DNA of 30,630 nt from Globomyces pollinis-pini (lineage: Eukaryota > Chytridiomycota > Chytridiomycetes > Rhizophydiales > Globomycetaceae): contig MU621294.1 in NCBI GenBank assembly GCA_025399215.1, positions 1 through 30,630 on the forward strand, given 5' to 3'. Positions within the stretch are counted from its first letter, which is position 1; each line of letters opens with the position of its first letter. Made by a program: the position numbers and the translations under genes. Under the pieces are notes generated by a model. That model was not told where the DNA came from, did not search any database, and worked only from the letters and a program-made list of their open reading frames with translations. Positions 1 through 9,088 of this stretch are shown piece by piece.

Positions 1-30
1 TAATTTTTGAGGCGTTTTTTATATGGGAAA

Positions 31-85
31 AGTAGGGTGAAATAAAAAGTAGGGTGGAATAAGCAACCCTAGTAGGGTTGAATAG
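31..85. repeat. Three short AGTAGGGT-type direct repeats and a small hairpin
   Basis: The unit AGTAGGGT(G/T)GAATA or a close variant occurs three times, at about 31-43, 48-61 and 71-84. The third copy forms a perfect 7-bp stem (CAACCCT at 64-70 with AGGGTTG at 74-80) around a 3-nt loop. The CCCTA/TAGGG core resembles a telomeric hexamer unit, but three spaced copies do not make a telomere. Function unknown. Confidence 0.5.
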
Positions 86-437
86 TTTTTTTCTTTTCGT
101 TTACCTCTGTGTTTGGTGGTCACAATTAAGTATCTGCTTTACCAAAAATATGGACACTTTGGATTTTAATCCAAAGCCATTTAAAAATGAATCGATCCAT
201 GAAAGATTCAAGACAACCGTCGTTGACGATAAGACATGACGGCCAGGATAGTAAATCATCTTAAAGTAGAAAAGAAGTGTGAGATCGAAATCGAAAGAAT
301 TCGAACCAGTCCAACAAAAAAGAAAACCAAACAATCATATAATGATGATAAATTATATTAATGGTAATAAATCTACAAAAAATACGTCCTTTCTTGTAGT
401 TTTTCAATCTCTAAATGTACATTCAAATCAACCAAAA
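86..437. other. Downstream flank of the first array gene, no supported gene
   Basis: I see no convincing gene. An open minus-strand stretch (101-334) begins at TTG rather than ATG and has no recognisable domain. The sequence is ordinary AT-rich intergenic DNA lying 3' of the first membrane-protein gene, and it probably includes that gene's 3' UTR. Confidence 0.4.
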
Positions 438-1040
438 TCAAGGCAATTCTTTTGACGAAACAACAATCAATGGAGTCTTATATTGATCATTGTATTGATT
501 GTTTGCAGAGTAAAATGTATATGATGTCGCTGGGAATTGTGATAATTTGGCGTGACGAACAGAGACCGAATCGGAGGGTGATATAGAATCTTCAGTTTCT
601 AATGAGCTATCTGACTGAGATAATTGTTGTTGACTATACATTAATCCCTGTTTCTGCTCTTCCATATATCCTACATTTTTAACCGTCGTACGACCAAAGC
701 ATTTCCAATAAGATAAACAATAAAAGACTGTGTACAGAGATAATATACATATAGCAATAGCCAAAAGAACTATAGGCACCTGCAATGAATAAAGTCCATT
801 GTTGAGTGTATCTGATTGTGACGGGTTTTGTGTTGGGGAGGCTGGCACGGGGGTATATGGACGAGGATAAGTAGGAGTAAAAGCAGGTCGATTAACAGTA
901 ACAGTTGAAGTTGCAACAGTTGTCAAAGTGTATATTGATGTCTGTGTCATATAAGATTCAGGAGTACCAACGACTGAACCATACTGTCCCTGATAACTAT
1001 CCTTTGGCGCATTATGATCCTGATTTACATTCCAATTCAT
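438..1040 (-). CDS. Single-pass membrane protein with Thr-rich ectodomain (array member 1)
   Basis: A 200-residue intact ORF starting at ATG 1040. No N-terminal signal peptide is visible: residues 1-35 are polar, followed by a Thr/Val/Pro-rich stretch (TQTSIYTLTTVATSTVTV at about 32-49) and one strong hydrophobic helix at about 86-110. After the helix comes a Cys/Lys/Arg-containing juxtamembrane segment and a Gln/Ser/Tyr-rich tail. This layout suggests an N-out, C-in protein anchored by its helix. Unlike most neighbours I find no intron after the helix. It belongs to the minus-strand array by architecture and by its Thr/Val motif. Function unknown; a small surface or stress sensor is only an inference. 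Confidence 0.65.
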   Translation of the reverse strand: MNWNVNQDHNAPKDSYQGQYGSVVGTPESYMTQTSIYTLTTVATSTVTVNRPAFTPTYPRPYTPVPASPTQNPSQSDTLNNGLYSLQVPIVLLAIAICILSLYTVFYCLSYWKCFGRTTVKNVGYMEEQKQGLMYSQQQLSQSDSSLETEDSISPSDSVSVRHAKLSQFPATSYTFYSANNQYNDQYKTPLIVVSSKELP

Positions 1041-1227
1041 TGTAGTTTTTTTTTGTTAAAATTCGTCATTCCCTCATGACCGTTTTGAGGACCTCAGTGG
1101 CGATAAAGTCATTTCCTTATTTAGCCAGAGATGGAAAATAAAATAACGTTCTAATCATATGAAAATAAATAAAATAAGGATCGATTGATGGGGTCCTGGA
1201 AGTCCAAGAGGGACAACTGGAATTCTT

Positions 1228-1913
1228 TTATTTCATCCAAAGTCCTTCATCTTCGTCCACAAGTTTCGGTGCATTGACAGTCACCTGATATTTGACCTGA
1301 CTATTTGGTTCAAAACTATATACTTCTGAAAAATGATCATTGCTAAGTTCTCGTCCAAGAATACGTGCATAATCATTTGCTTGTTGGCTTAGCTGTTGGC
1401 GGGTTAAGGTATCATAAAACAATCGATTGGAATCACCTTGTTGAAGTATTTCTTCAGTTGTGGATCGAGTTAATGTATCGCAAAAAGTGATTGTTCGAGA
1501 CAGACTACTGCTAGAGTTCTTGTCTGCTTCAGAAGTATATGTTTGATCCTGTAGGATTTTCATTACAATCGATTCATGTTCTCTTTCCTCTTCTTGATTC
1601 TTTCTGCTCATTCGGTTCTTGAATGCTTTTGATGGCTATTGAACTGAGTTTGATTAAGAAATACCTGCAATTTGTAGGTTCTGAACAAATATATCAAGAT
1701 GGATATCAGTATGCTAATGGATAGGAAAATGATAACTGTTATCCAAAATGCTTTGGCATCAAACTGATTCCCACTGCTCCCATTTTCATCCAACAAACTG
1801 CTTGTAGCTACTGCATATACAGTCATCGTAACTAGTTGTACTGCAGGTTTCTGTTTACTTTCGAACGAGCCTAATTGATCTGTTTCTGATATCTGTGGAT
1901 TTTGAATTGACAT
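1228..1913 (-). CDS. Single-pass membrane protein, two exons (array member 2)
   Basis: Exons 1913-1665 and 1635-1228, with a 29-nt phase-0 intron (1664-1636), encode 218 residues. Exon 1 (83 residues) has no signal peptide, a short ectodomain with VTMTVYAVATS, and a helix at about 55-76 ending in FRTYKLQ, exactly at the splice donor. Exon 2 opens with PSKAFKNR, the same FK-x-R motif as at the start of exon 2 in the next three genes, which is the main reason to join the two ORFs. The tail is charged and Ser/Thr/Gln-rich, with two similar DTLTR segments (about residues 130 and 150). ATG 1913 is the only sensible start. Function unknown. Confidence 0.7.
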
Positions 1914-2049
1914 GGCTGAAAAAACTATTATTGGATGTCAAAGAGCATAGTATCATTTGACATCACACAATTTTAATATAAGCAAACAAGAACTTGACTC
2001 CAGATATAAGAATAAAGAAACATATATTGAACAACTACAAACTGAGAAA

Positions 2050-3393
2050 TCATTGAGTTCGATATGAAGACGTTGGTGGATTTTTAAGTGTTGGCAGAGT
2101 ATCATACCGCTTCACTTCGTCACTACCACCTGATAAGTAGGTCGGGTAAAACCCTTGCTCTTGTTGCGCTTGCAGGCTTTTGTCATACGATGGATCATAG
2201 GCCACACACGTTCTACCATTTTCATCCACATAAGTGTAAAAACCTTTATCATTTGGTAATTCATAGCAGACTTGGCCATCATTAACCACGTTCGAGGTGG
2301 TTTCTGGGATAGGTTCATAGGTACCCATGGCGGGATATTGATATGATGAATGGGAATCCATATATTCATTTGAATACCATTGCTGCTGTGGTTGCTGGTG
2401 GTTGTTAGACACTGGTGCATAATCATAAGCATCATGATTAGTAGGTATGAATGAAGAATCATTCACTTGTACACCATTATTCATGGCGACAACCGTTGAT
2501 TGTTCATTAGAATCTGTGCGTCCAGCATTACGTTCAAAAGACAATTGATTCTGATCTATCTTTTGGTTTACAATAACATTCTTTTCAGATCCATTATAGT
2601 TTTGGGACAAGGATGGTAGATTTTGATTTGAATTGACTCGTGAATACTGAGGAGATTTTTGACCAAAGGCATGAAGATTTTGACTCGAATTAGGTCTAGC
2701 AATGACAATAACTGGAGGTTCTAAATCCGATCCAGCGAATCGACTATTAGCAACACCTTGAGGTATGAATTTATCATTGTAGTCATAGCCGTTTCGATTA
2801 AGTCTATCTTTAAAACTATCTGATTTCTAATTGTTAATAATCATTCAAAATAATACTTGTAATTTTAGTCTTCTAAATATGTAAATTGCAAATCCACAAC
2901 TACATAATAATGCCAAAATGACAATAGCAGTCACCAAACCCAAAGAAATAGAAGTGGCAGAGCTGGTAGATCCAGTATTATCTAACACACCAGTGGGAGA
3001 CAATGTCGCAGTGATCTGATATGTCAATGTAATAGTAGTTCCAACTCCATTATCTGAGTAGGACACCACTTGAGTGGTAAAGACAGTCGGTGGTGGAGAA
3101 GGATTAGCCGTAACGATGGGAGAAACAGCAGGGCGGGTAGGGGAAGGAACAACAGTCTGAGCAACAGCAGAAGTGACGGGAACAGGGATAGGCGGTGCCA
3201 AAGTAGGGCTTGGACGACTTTCAACAGAAGCAGAAGGTCTAGGAGACGGTTGAATCACAGTAGAAACCGGGAAAGTCTGTGGAGGATTATTACCAGTTGA
3301 CCCACTGCCTGGACTAGTACTTCCAGGTCTACTACCTGAACCAGAACTCTGTGCATTCACCAATCCAATCACCAACAATTCTCTCAATCGCAT
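2050..3393 (-). CDS. Signal peptide, Pro/Ser/Thr-rich ectodomain, helix and Tyr/Asn/Gln-rich tail (array member 3)
   Basis: Exons 3393-2857 and 2826-2050 around a 30-nt phase-0 intron give 437 residues. Exon 1 (179 residues) has a short signal-like start ending NAQ, a Gly/Ser then Pro/Ser/Thr-rich ectodomain (mucin-like, probably O-mannosylated), a TQVV...TTITL strand pair near 107-125, and a helix at about 148-170 ending IFRRLKLQ at the donor. Exon 2 starts KSDSFKDRLN and continues with an Asn/Gln-rich, Tyr-rich tail of 258 residues. The tail contains YVDENGR, a segment shared with array member 8. The tail frame has no ATG of its own until well inside, which supports splicing. Role unknown; it looks like a cell-surface sensor. 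Confidence 0.78.
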
Positions 3394-3673
3394 TGTTTAT
3401 GTTCGGTTAATCAATTCAACTGAGAAATAAAAAACATTGATTTTTTGTTTTACATTATTTCCAAATGCAGACAATGTATCACAAACGCCAGATCAGTTTT
3501 CTCCAACTTTGGTTTTTGTAGGATTAAAGACAATCGTTGAATCCGAAAGAAATCCAATCAGTCAAAATACTTTCCTTCATGCTGAACCATAACCGCATGA
3601 TTTTTTTATGAAATAATCAAGAACAGTATCACATTATATTGTTGAAAAAAGTATTAAATTATTTTGTAAGATC

Positions 3674-4654
3674 CTATAGTCCCGCAGTCTGAGGGGCTAC
3701 TGATTTGTTCAAATCAGATGGTAAGATATAACTGAACGTAACATCATTGTCTTGCACTACATCAGTCATGATGGTGTATTCAGGTTCTCTACAAGTGGAG
3801 TTATCCAGCACTTGATGCTTTTCCTTATCCGTTGTTGGTAGCTTTTCGTAATGGGAAGAATTGGATCCATTAGATGCTATACTCCGAGGTTTGACAATCG
3901 TTGTTTGAGATGAGTTTGGGATTAGGATCAAAGGGGTTTTGTTGGATAATGATTCATCCATTGGGGAAAAACTGTTACCAAAATCTTCCAGTTCATGTGA
4001 ATTAAATCTTTCTTTAAATCTAGGGGATTTCTAATAAACAGTTAAGATTATTCGTATATTTACCTGCAGGTAGATCCTTCTACAGATGCAAACGCTGCAT
4101 ATAAGCAACACCAAAAAAATGAATCCTATAGTGCCAAGCACAGCGGGTATTGAAATATGTGAACTATCCTCTTGACTAGAACTTGTTGATTCTGGGAGTG
4201 GAACTAGAGTTGCTACATGTGTTACAAAGACATTCACAGTAACAGTTTTTGGTGTAGGGGATTCTTTGGAAGAGATAACAGTAACCACTTGGGTATAAAT
4301 AGGAATTTGAATCTGTGTGAACACCACTGTAGCACTTGGACGAATTTGCGTAACTGGAGGATTGGAGGGAACAATGGGAACAGAAGTAATAGGAATTGTT
4401 GTGGTAGAAGCAGGATTGATCGGATCTGAAAACGAATATACAACACTGGTTACAGTTGTTGCAATTGGAGCAGCTGAACTTGCTGGTAAAGTAATCACAC
4501 TAGTTACAGTTGGACTAACAATGGCTACTGTTGAACTTGGGCTACTAGTGGGAAGATTACTTGTGCCAATACTTGCTGGTGAGTTCAAGGTAGAAGACTG
4601 AGAAGCACATATCCCCATCAGCATCTGAACTGACTGCAAAAACCTTGCTTTCAT
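3674..4654 (-). CDS. Signal peptide, Ser/Thr/Val-rich ectodomain, helix, short tail (array member 4)
   Basis: Exons 4654-4064 and 4030-3674 (33-nt phase-0 intron) give 315 residues. The frame is open further upstream but only from GTG; ATG 4654 is preferred because it yields a signal peptide of about 18 residues. The ectodomain is rich in Ser, Thr, Val and Pro and contains IYTQVVTVISS followed by KTVTVNVFV, nearly identical to the next gene. The helix lies at about 165-188 and ends CRRIYLQ at the donor. Exon 2 begins KSPRFKERFN and then LEDFGNSFSP, matching the tail start of the next gene. Members 4 and 5 are the closest pair of the array, suggesting recent tandem duplication. Function unknown. 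Confidence 0.8.
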
Positions 4655-4824
4655 TCCTAGCTGCACTTTGTTCAAGGTAAAAATAAACCGTCGGTTTGTA
4701 ATCACTTTGAGTCATGTACCTCCACAGCCATCAATAAAATAATATGCATCTTATATAAAATCAGTTAAAACGCAACTTTATTAAACATAGTCTTACAGTC
4801 AATAATCCTCAATAAATACTCTAC

Positions 4825-5883
4825 TTATTGTCGTTGGTTATAGATATTCACGTTGGATGGAGAAGGTTCTGGGTATTGACGAGGATTGTTTTGCACTGGA
4901 TAATTGTAACCATAATCATCTTCTGGATACCCTTGTTGTGAATCCGGAACCACTCCATAATCAACTTCAGTATATCCCTGTTGTCCATTATGGCCAGCAC
5001 TATAATCTACATCTCCATATCCTTGTGCCCCATAGTTAGCATATTGATCAACGGTTGCATAGCTTTGGTCAACAGGTTGAGTTGGCTGCATTGGAACAAA
5101 AGCACCTGTGTTCGGATCTTGATACATATCTCCACCATAATGTGGATCAACTGCTGCATGAGCTTGTCGGTCGCTAGATCCGTAATAAGGATTCATCACT
5201 GGCTGGTAGCTTGAATCTGGGCGGACAGGAACAGGTTTTTTCAGCGAATCCACCATCACAACAGTTGGTGTTTTACGACCTGCCGATCCGGACATATTAG
5301 AAGGTGATTCTAAACGACTTACACCTTCTGGAGTAAAGTTTCCTCCAAAGTCATCCAACTGATCTGGGTTTAATCTCGCTTTGAATTTGGTGGATTTCTA
5401 TAATTTTAAGTAATCTTAGATAGATACCTGTAGATTCAATCTCCTAAAAATGTATATTCCAGATGCAAACAAGACAATAATAATACCAATAATAATTCCA
5501 ACAATTGCACCACCAGACACTGGAGTCCCCCCAGTTGAGTTACCACTAGTGTCCCCAGTAGGGGTAGGTAAATTAGATGGAGGAACCAAGACACTCATGG
5601 TAACAGTTTTTCCTACAGGATCGCCAGGCGAAGTAATGACAGTGACAACTTGTGTATAAATAGGTGATGGAGGGACGACTGAAGATTGAACTGTAGTAGG
5701 ACCAGAGGCGGAAGAAGGACCACCAGAGGAAGCAGGTTTACTAGAAGGAATGGTGGTTACTATGGCGATAGTAGTTATAGTAGTTGGTTGGACACTTGAG
5801 ATAACAATAGGCTTTGAAGTAGTATTCTGACCCCATACTCCATTGATCATCAACAATAATAACAGGTTCATCAAAGGATTCAT
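4825..5883 (-). CDS. Signal peptide, Ser/Thr-rich ectodomain, helix, tail with 15-residue Tyr repeats (array member 5)
   Basis: Exons 5883-5428 and 5397-4825 (30-nt phase-0 intron, 5427-5398) give 342 residues. A clear signal peptide ends VWGQ at about residue 19. The ectodomain is Ser/Thr/Pro-rich with IYTQVVTVITS and KTVTMSVLVP. The helix at about 122-145 ends IFRRLNLQ at the donor. Exon 2 starts KSTKFKARLN and then LDDFGGNFTP. The tail is rich in Tyr, Gln, Asp and Pro and holds almost three 15-residue repeats (residues 277-319) of the form QGYxEVDY, giving regularly spaced tyrosines in acidic surroundings. Function unknown; the tyrosines could be modification or adaptor-binding sites, which is inference. 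Confidence 0.82.
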
Positions 5884-6209
5884 TTTGATGAATTTCTTTT
5901 TTTTTGATGTTTTTTATAACTTCCTATTTGAGAGCAAGGCGGTACAAAACACACAGCAATTTTGAATCATTTTGATTCCTGTGTTGACTCATGCCCACCA
6001 TTAATCCTAATCTATGGAATATTACTTAAGTTAATTAACTGAACATTCCCATTTGTTCATTGTACAGTTCTAAAGTTACAGAAAAATTCGTAATGTGAAC
6101 TAACTAGAACTGATTCGTATTGTTGTCCAAATTAAGTTTATTAAAAATAAAATATCATTCTCTGTATATCATTTGTTTTGTACATCACATATTATATGAT
6201 CGTGAAAAG
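5884..6209. other. Intergenic spacer between array members 5 and 6
   Basis: This AT-rich stretch lies upstream of one minus-strand gene and downstream of the next. I find no ORF, RNA gene or repeat. It presumably carries the promoter of the gene starting at 5883 and the 3' UTR of the gene ending at 6210. Confidence 0.4.
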
Positions 6210-6934
6210 CTAGTATTTACAAGCGAGAGATGTTGTCCTATGTGGAAACTCTTGAATATTCGCGCCTTGGTTAATAAATGATTGTTGGTCCAACCTTATA
6301 AGATCGTTATCGGCATGGTTCATCTGAGATCCCGCATGGTTAAGATTATCGCATGAGATTAAGTGATTTGATTTATTTTGATAACCAAATGTATGAGATT
6401 CTGGTTGATACTGATGATTGAAAATTGTACCATCGATAGTTTGTCGAGTCTGACTTGGTTGTTGTATGGTTAGGTCTATAGATTCACGATATTGACCAAC
6501 ATTTGGAAGGCTGTTGTATAAGGTTATTTCATTCAGTCTAGATTGATGGGATGATACCTGATTGATATGATTTTCAATAACAATTTCATCATCTATTGAT
6601 ATAGATGAGAAGGAATCACAAACATCAATTTGCGATTTTTGTATTACATGATCGTTTTCAAATGGTATTAGTACAACCGATCGAAGGGTCTTATTTCGTT
6701 TTCCAAAATTAAAACTTGAATACATTTCCTGGTGAACCATTATCTTTCTATTTCTTCCTAAATATTTTGGATTGGTTGAAGTGTATTGATCCGAGTAGTA
6801 TCTCTAAACATTAACGATACAGTAATTCATACATTTATTCTTCGAATAACATAGATGAACCCTATCAAACAAACCCCACTTATAATCGAATAAATTATAT
6901 ATGAACTTTGGAGATCTGATCTATCCGAGTTCAT
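6210..6934 (-). CDS. Short N-out membrane protein with Asn/Gln-rich tail (array member 6)
   Basis: Exons 6934-6833 and 6803-6210 around a 29-nt phase-0 intron (6832-6804) give 231 residues. The 34-residue first exon is almost only a helix (about 12-30) flanked by polar residues and ends IYVIRRIN, closely matching IYIFRRL(K/N)LQ of members 3 and 5. Exon 2 starts RYYSDQYTS and runs open to 6210. The tail is rich in Asn, Gln, Ser and His. No signal peptide or Ser/Thr-rich ectodomain is found; an in-frame TGA lies just upstream of ATG 6934. Either the ectodomain was lost or a further 5' exon escaped me. The joined first exon rests on the RRIN match and on splice sites. Confidence 0.58.
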
Positions 6935-7487
6935 CGTAACCGTACTTTTTTCTCAAAGTATTGTTTGAGAAAATAGACCAAGTAGTGACTGAACTCAACA
7001 ATCTGACCTTAAAAATTGAGGCGATGGAACAGCTGTCAGAAAATGACTATGGAGTGGACCGTAAAGGAAAGCAAAAGTTTGGACACAATTAGATCTACAA
7101 TTGGCATACAATATAATAGATCAACAGTGTTACGTGTTTACTTATCAGCGGCAAGTGCTGTTCATATCAATATTATCGTATTATGCACTTTATGAATTTA
7201 ATCGTAACTTTTCTTTGGATCTTCAGTAACATTTGTACCATTGGACAATAAGTGCAATTGAACACTTACATCAGTATGTCGATGGTTGGATTGCTCACAA
7301 TGACCTGATTTAGTTGCTCCACATTCATTCAACACAACACGTAAAAGAATAAAAAACCCTCAACCAAAACACAACTGTAAAATATGAACAATATATAAAA
7401 TCCTTAATGAAAGAACTAATATATTTCATCATGAATGATGTAAAAGAAACTATCTACTAAATAAAATTGGTTGAAATCTAACTAATA
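6935..7487. other. Spacer with a possible plus-strand coding relic
   Basis: No complete gene is visible. On the plus strand, 6940-7090 is open for 50 codons and reads like a charged coiled coil (LFEKIDQVVTELNNL). A 43-nt GT...AG segment (about 7076-7118) would join it in frame to another 25 open codons ending at TGA near 7193. There is no start codon and the upstream part would overlap the membrane-protein gene on the other strand. I regard it as a relic or chance. Confidence 0.25.
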
Positions 7488-7808
7488 TCAAGATTGTACA
7501 CTAGAATTGGAGGATTGATAAGGAAACCCATACGAAATCATCCCATTATCATGACACCAAGGACTATCATCTGAATCGTAATAATAAATACTTTCCTTCA
7601 CCTCTTTACCAACAATATGGAATTGAATTGTATTGTCAAATTGGAAATGATGTTTATATCGAAACCAAATCATTCCAAGTATACCTTTATGATGTAGTAT
7701 GTAAATGACCACTAGAAGAGTGAACAGAATGGTAAAGATGATAACGATGGGAGCTACCAATTGTATAATTGGTGATTTGAATTCCATTTCATTCTTCTGA
7801 ATCAGCAT
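7488..7808 (-). CDS. Small single-pass membrane protein (array member 7)
   Basis: An intact 106-residue ORF from ATG 7808; ATG at residue 8 is an alternative start. One long helix at about 13-37 is followed by a basic/aromatic segment (WFRYKHH) and a Ser/Tyr/Asp tail with IYYYDSDDSP. There is no signal peptide and no Ser/Thr ectodomain. I looked for the intron that other members have after the helix and found no acceptable acceptor. It lies 79 nt downstream of the stop of the next array gene and shares its orientation. Membership in the family rests on position and topology only. Function unknown. Confidence 0.55.
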   Translation of the reverse strand: MLIQKNEMEFKSPIIQLVAPIVIIFTILFTLLVVIYILHHKGILGMIWFRYKHHFQFDNTIQFHIVGKEVKESIYYYDSDDSPWCHDNGMISYGFPYQSSNSSVQS

Positions 7809-7887
7809 CTAATTAGTCAAAAACATAATGTTTCAATTCATTGTGATAAAACGATGAGGCACACGAATCAGATTAAAGTAGGTTTTT

Positions 7888-8926
7888 TTATTGAGGAGCG
7901 TAACTATACCAATTTCTACCACGATGATTTTGATTCATCATTATTCTATTTGTTCTGTCCATTCCATTGATTGATTGAACTGGATGTGGACTAACGTGTC
8001 GTGAAAATGTCACTGGATGAAATTGTTGTGGTTGATTTGAATGTGAATAGTATTGATTCGGTTGATTATTATATTCTTGAAATTCTTGAATGATTTCGGA
8101 TGAATGTGATATTGTGGTTCCATCCTGACTGGTTTGAGGTGATTGTATAGGTACTGGTTGAACATATGGATTTCCTACTACGGTACTATAATCTACATCT
8201 AACGTATGACTATAATCGTAATTGTTCAAGTACCAGCCTCGACCATTTTCATCATAAATGGGTTCATTAGGATTATAATCATAAGTGACTTCAGTTCCAT
8301 AATCCGCACTTTTTAAATTATGATTCTTCTCTTCTTGTTCAATAACATTGTTATATATCCCTTCAATATCACTCATGGGCACATGAACTATTGTAGGTAA
8401 GATTTCCCCTTCTTTTGGTAAGATACTTCTACTTGCATGTTCAAGTGGAATGGCACGTATAGATGGAAGTGAAGTAAACTAGATCATTATGATTCAATTG
8501 ATTAATTACCTTTGTGTCACAAACTCTCCATAAGCAACAACAACAAAAGAGAGTGACGATGAATCCCATGATTGAAATGGCTATGATACCCAAAGTGGAA
8601 AATGCAGGTCCCACAGTATTTGAAGTTGATGAATCGAAATTTGCGTCTGTTGATGTCACCATGGAAGTAAATGGTACAACGACAGTTATGGTAATTAAGG
8701 GTCCATTTGGATTGGCGGAATCGGGAACAACGGTAGTTTGTACAATAGAAGTCATCATTGGTTTTTGATTTACAGTTTTACTTGGCATTGGTTCTGGTCT
8801 TACCACTGAAGCAATTGGTGACGGTGATAGTGTCGTAACTGACATTGTCCTTGTTGGACTCGGTCGTTGTGCTTGAACGTGATCAAGAAGCACAAACAAA
8901 TAAAAATACGGGACAATCAGTTGCAT
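7888..8926 (-). CDS. Signal peptide, Ser/Thr-rich ectodomain, Cys-rich helix, Tyr-rich tail (array member 8)
   Basis: Exons 8926-8510 and 8478-7888 (31-nt phase-0 intron, 8509-8479) give 335 residues. The signal peptide ends VQAQ near residue 19. The ectodomain is Ser/Thr/Pro-rich with a TSIVQTTVV ... LITITVVVPF strand pair like those of members 3 to 5. The helix at about 105-130 ends in four consecutive cysteines (possible palmitoylation, inference) and WRVCDTK at the donor. The tail is rich in Tyr, Asn, Gln and His, with IYDENGRGWY resembling YVDENGRTC of member 3, and LDVDYS resembling the repeats of member 5. The FKxR motif is not evident. Function unknown. Confidence 0.78.
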
Positions 8927-9088
8927 GTTTAAAAAATTATTGTGGAGTTAAAATTTAAGAATTTCTTCACCGTTTGACACGTTTCAGATTTGACAATCAC
9001 CTTTTTGAGTGATCTGAATCAAAGTCAGTTTAAATTGAAAAAAAAATGTCAAGATTTATGGTTTGTATTGCAATATAATATCCTAACT

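Noticed and set aside
296..310. GGTTCGAATTC on the minus strand, resembling a tRNA T-loop
   Set aside because: No A box, acceptor stem or anticodon arm at the right distance.
101..334. 77-codon open stretch on the minus strand
   Set aside because: Starts at TTG, has no domain, signal or splice partner, and sits in AT-rich flank.
661..800. Possible intron in array member 1 after the helix (donor at about AAT|GTAGG)
   Set aside because: The frame is open throughout, no branch-like site precedes the candidate acceptor, and the exon 2 motif is absent.
2112..2462. 116-codon open stretch overlapping the tail of array member 3
   Set aside because: Shadow frame of the real tail; Met/Pro/His-rich low-quality translation.
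3070..3300. Arg/Ser/Asn-rich plus-strand ORF opposite array member 3
   Set aside because: Antisense of the Pro/Ser/Thr-rich ectodomain; composition is a by-product of the opposite strand.
4317..4601. 94-codon Val/Gly-rich plus-strand ORF
   Set aside because: Antisense of the Ser/Thr/Val-rich ectodomain of array member 4.
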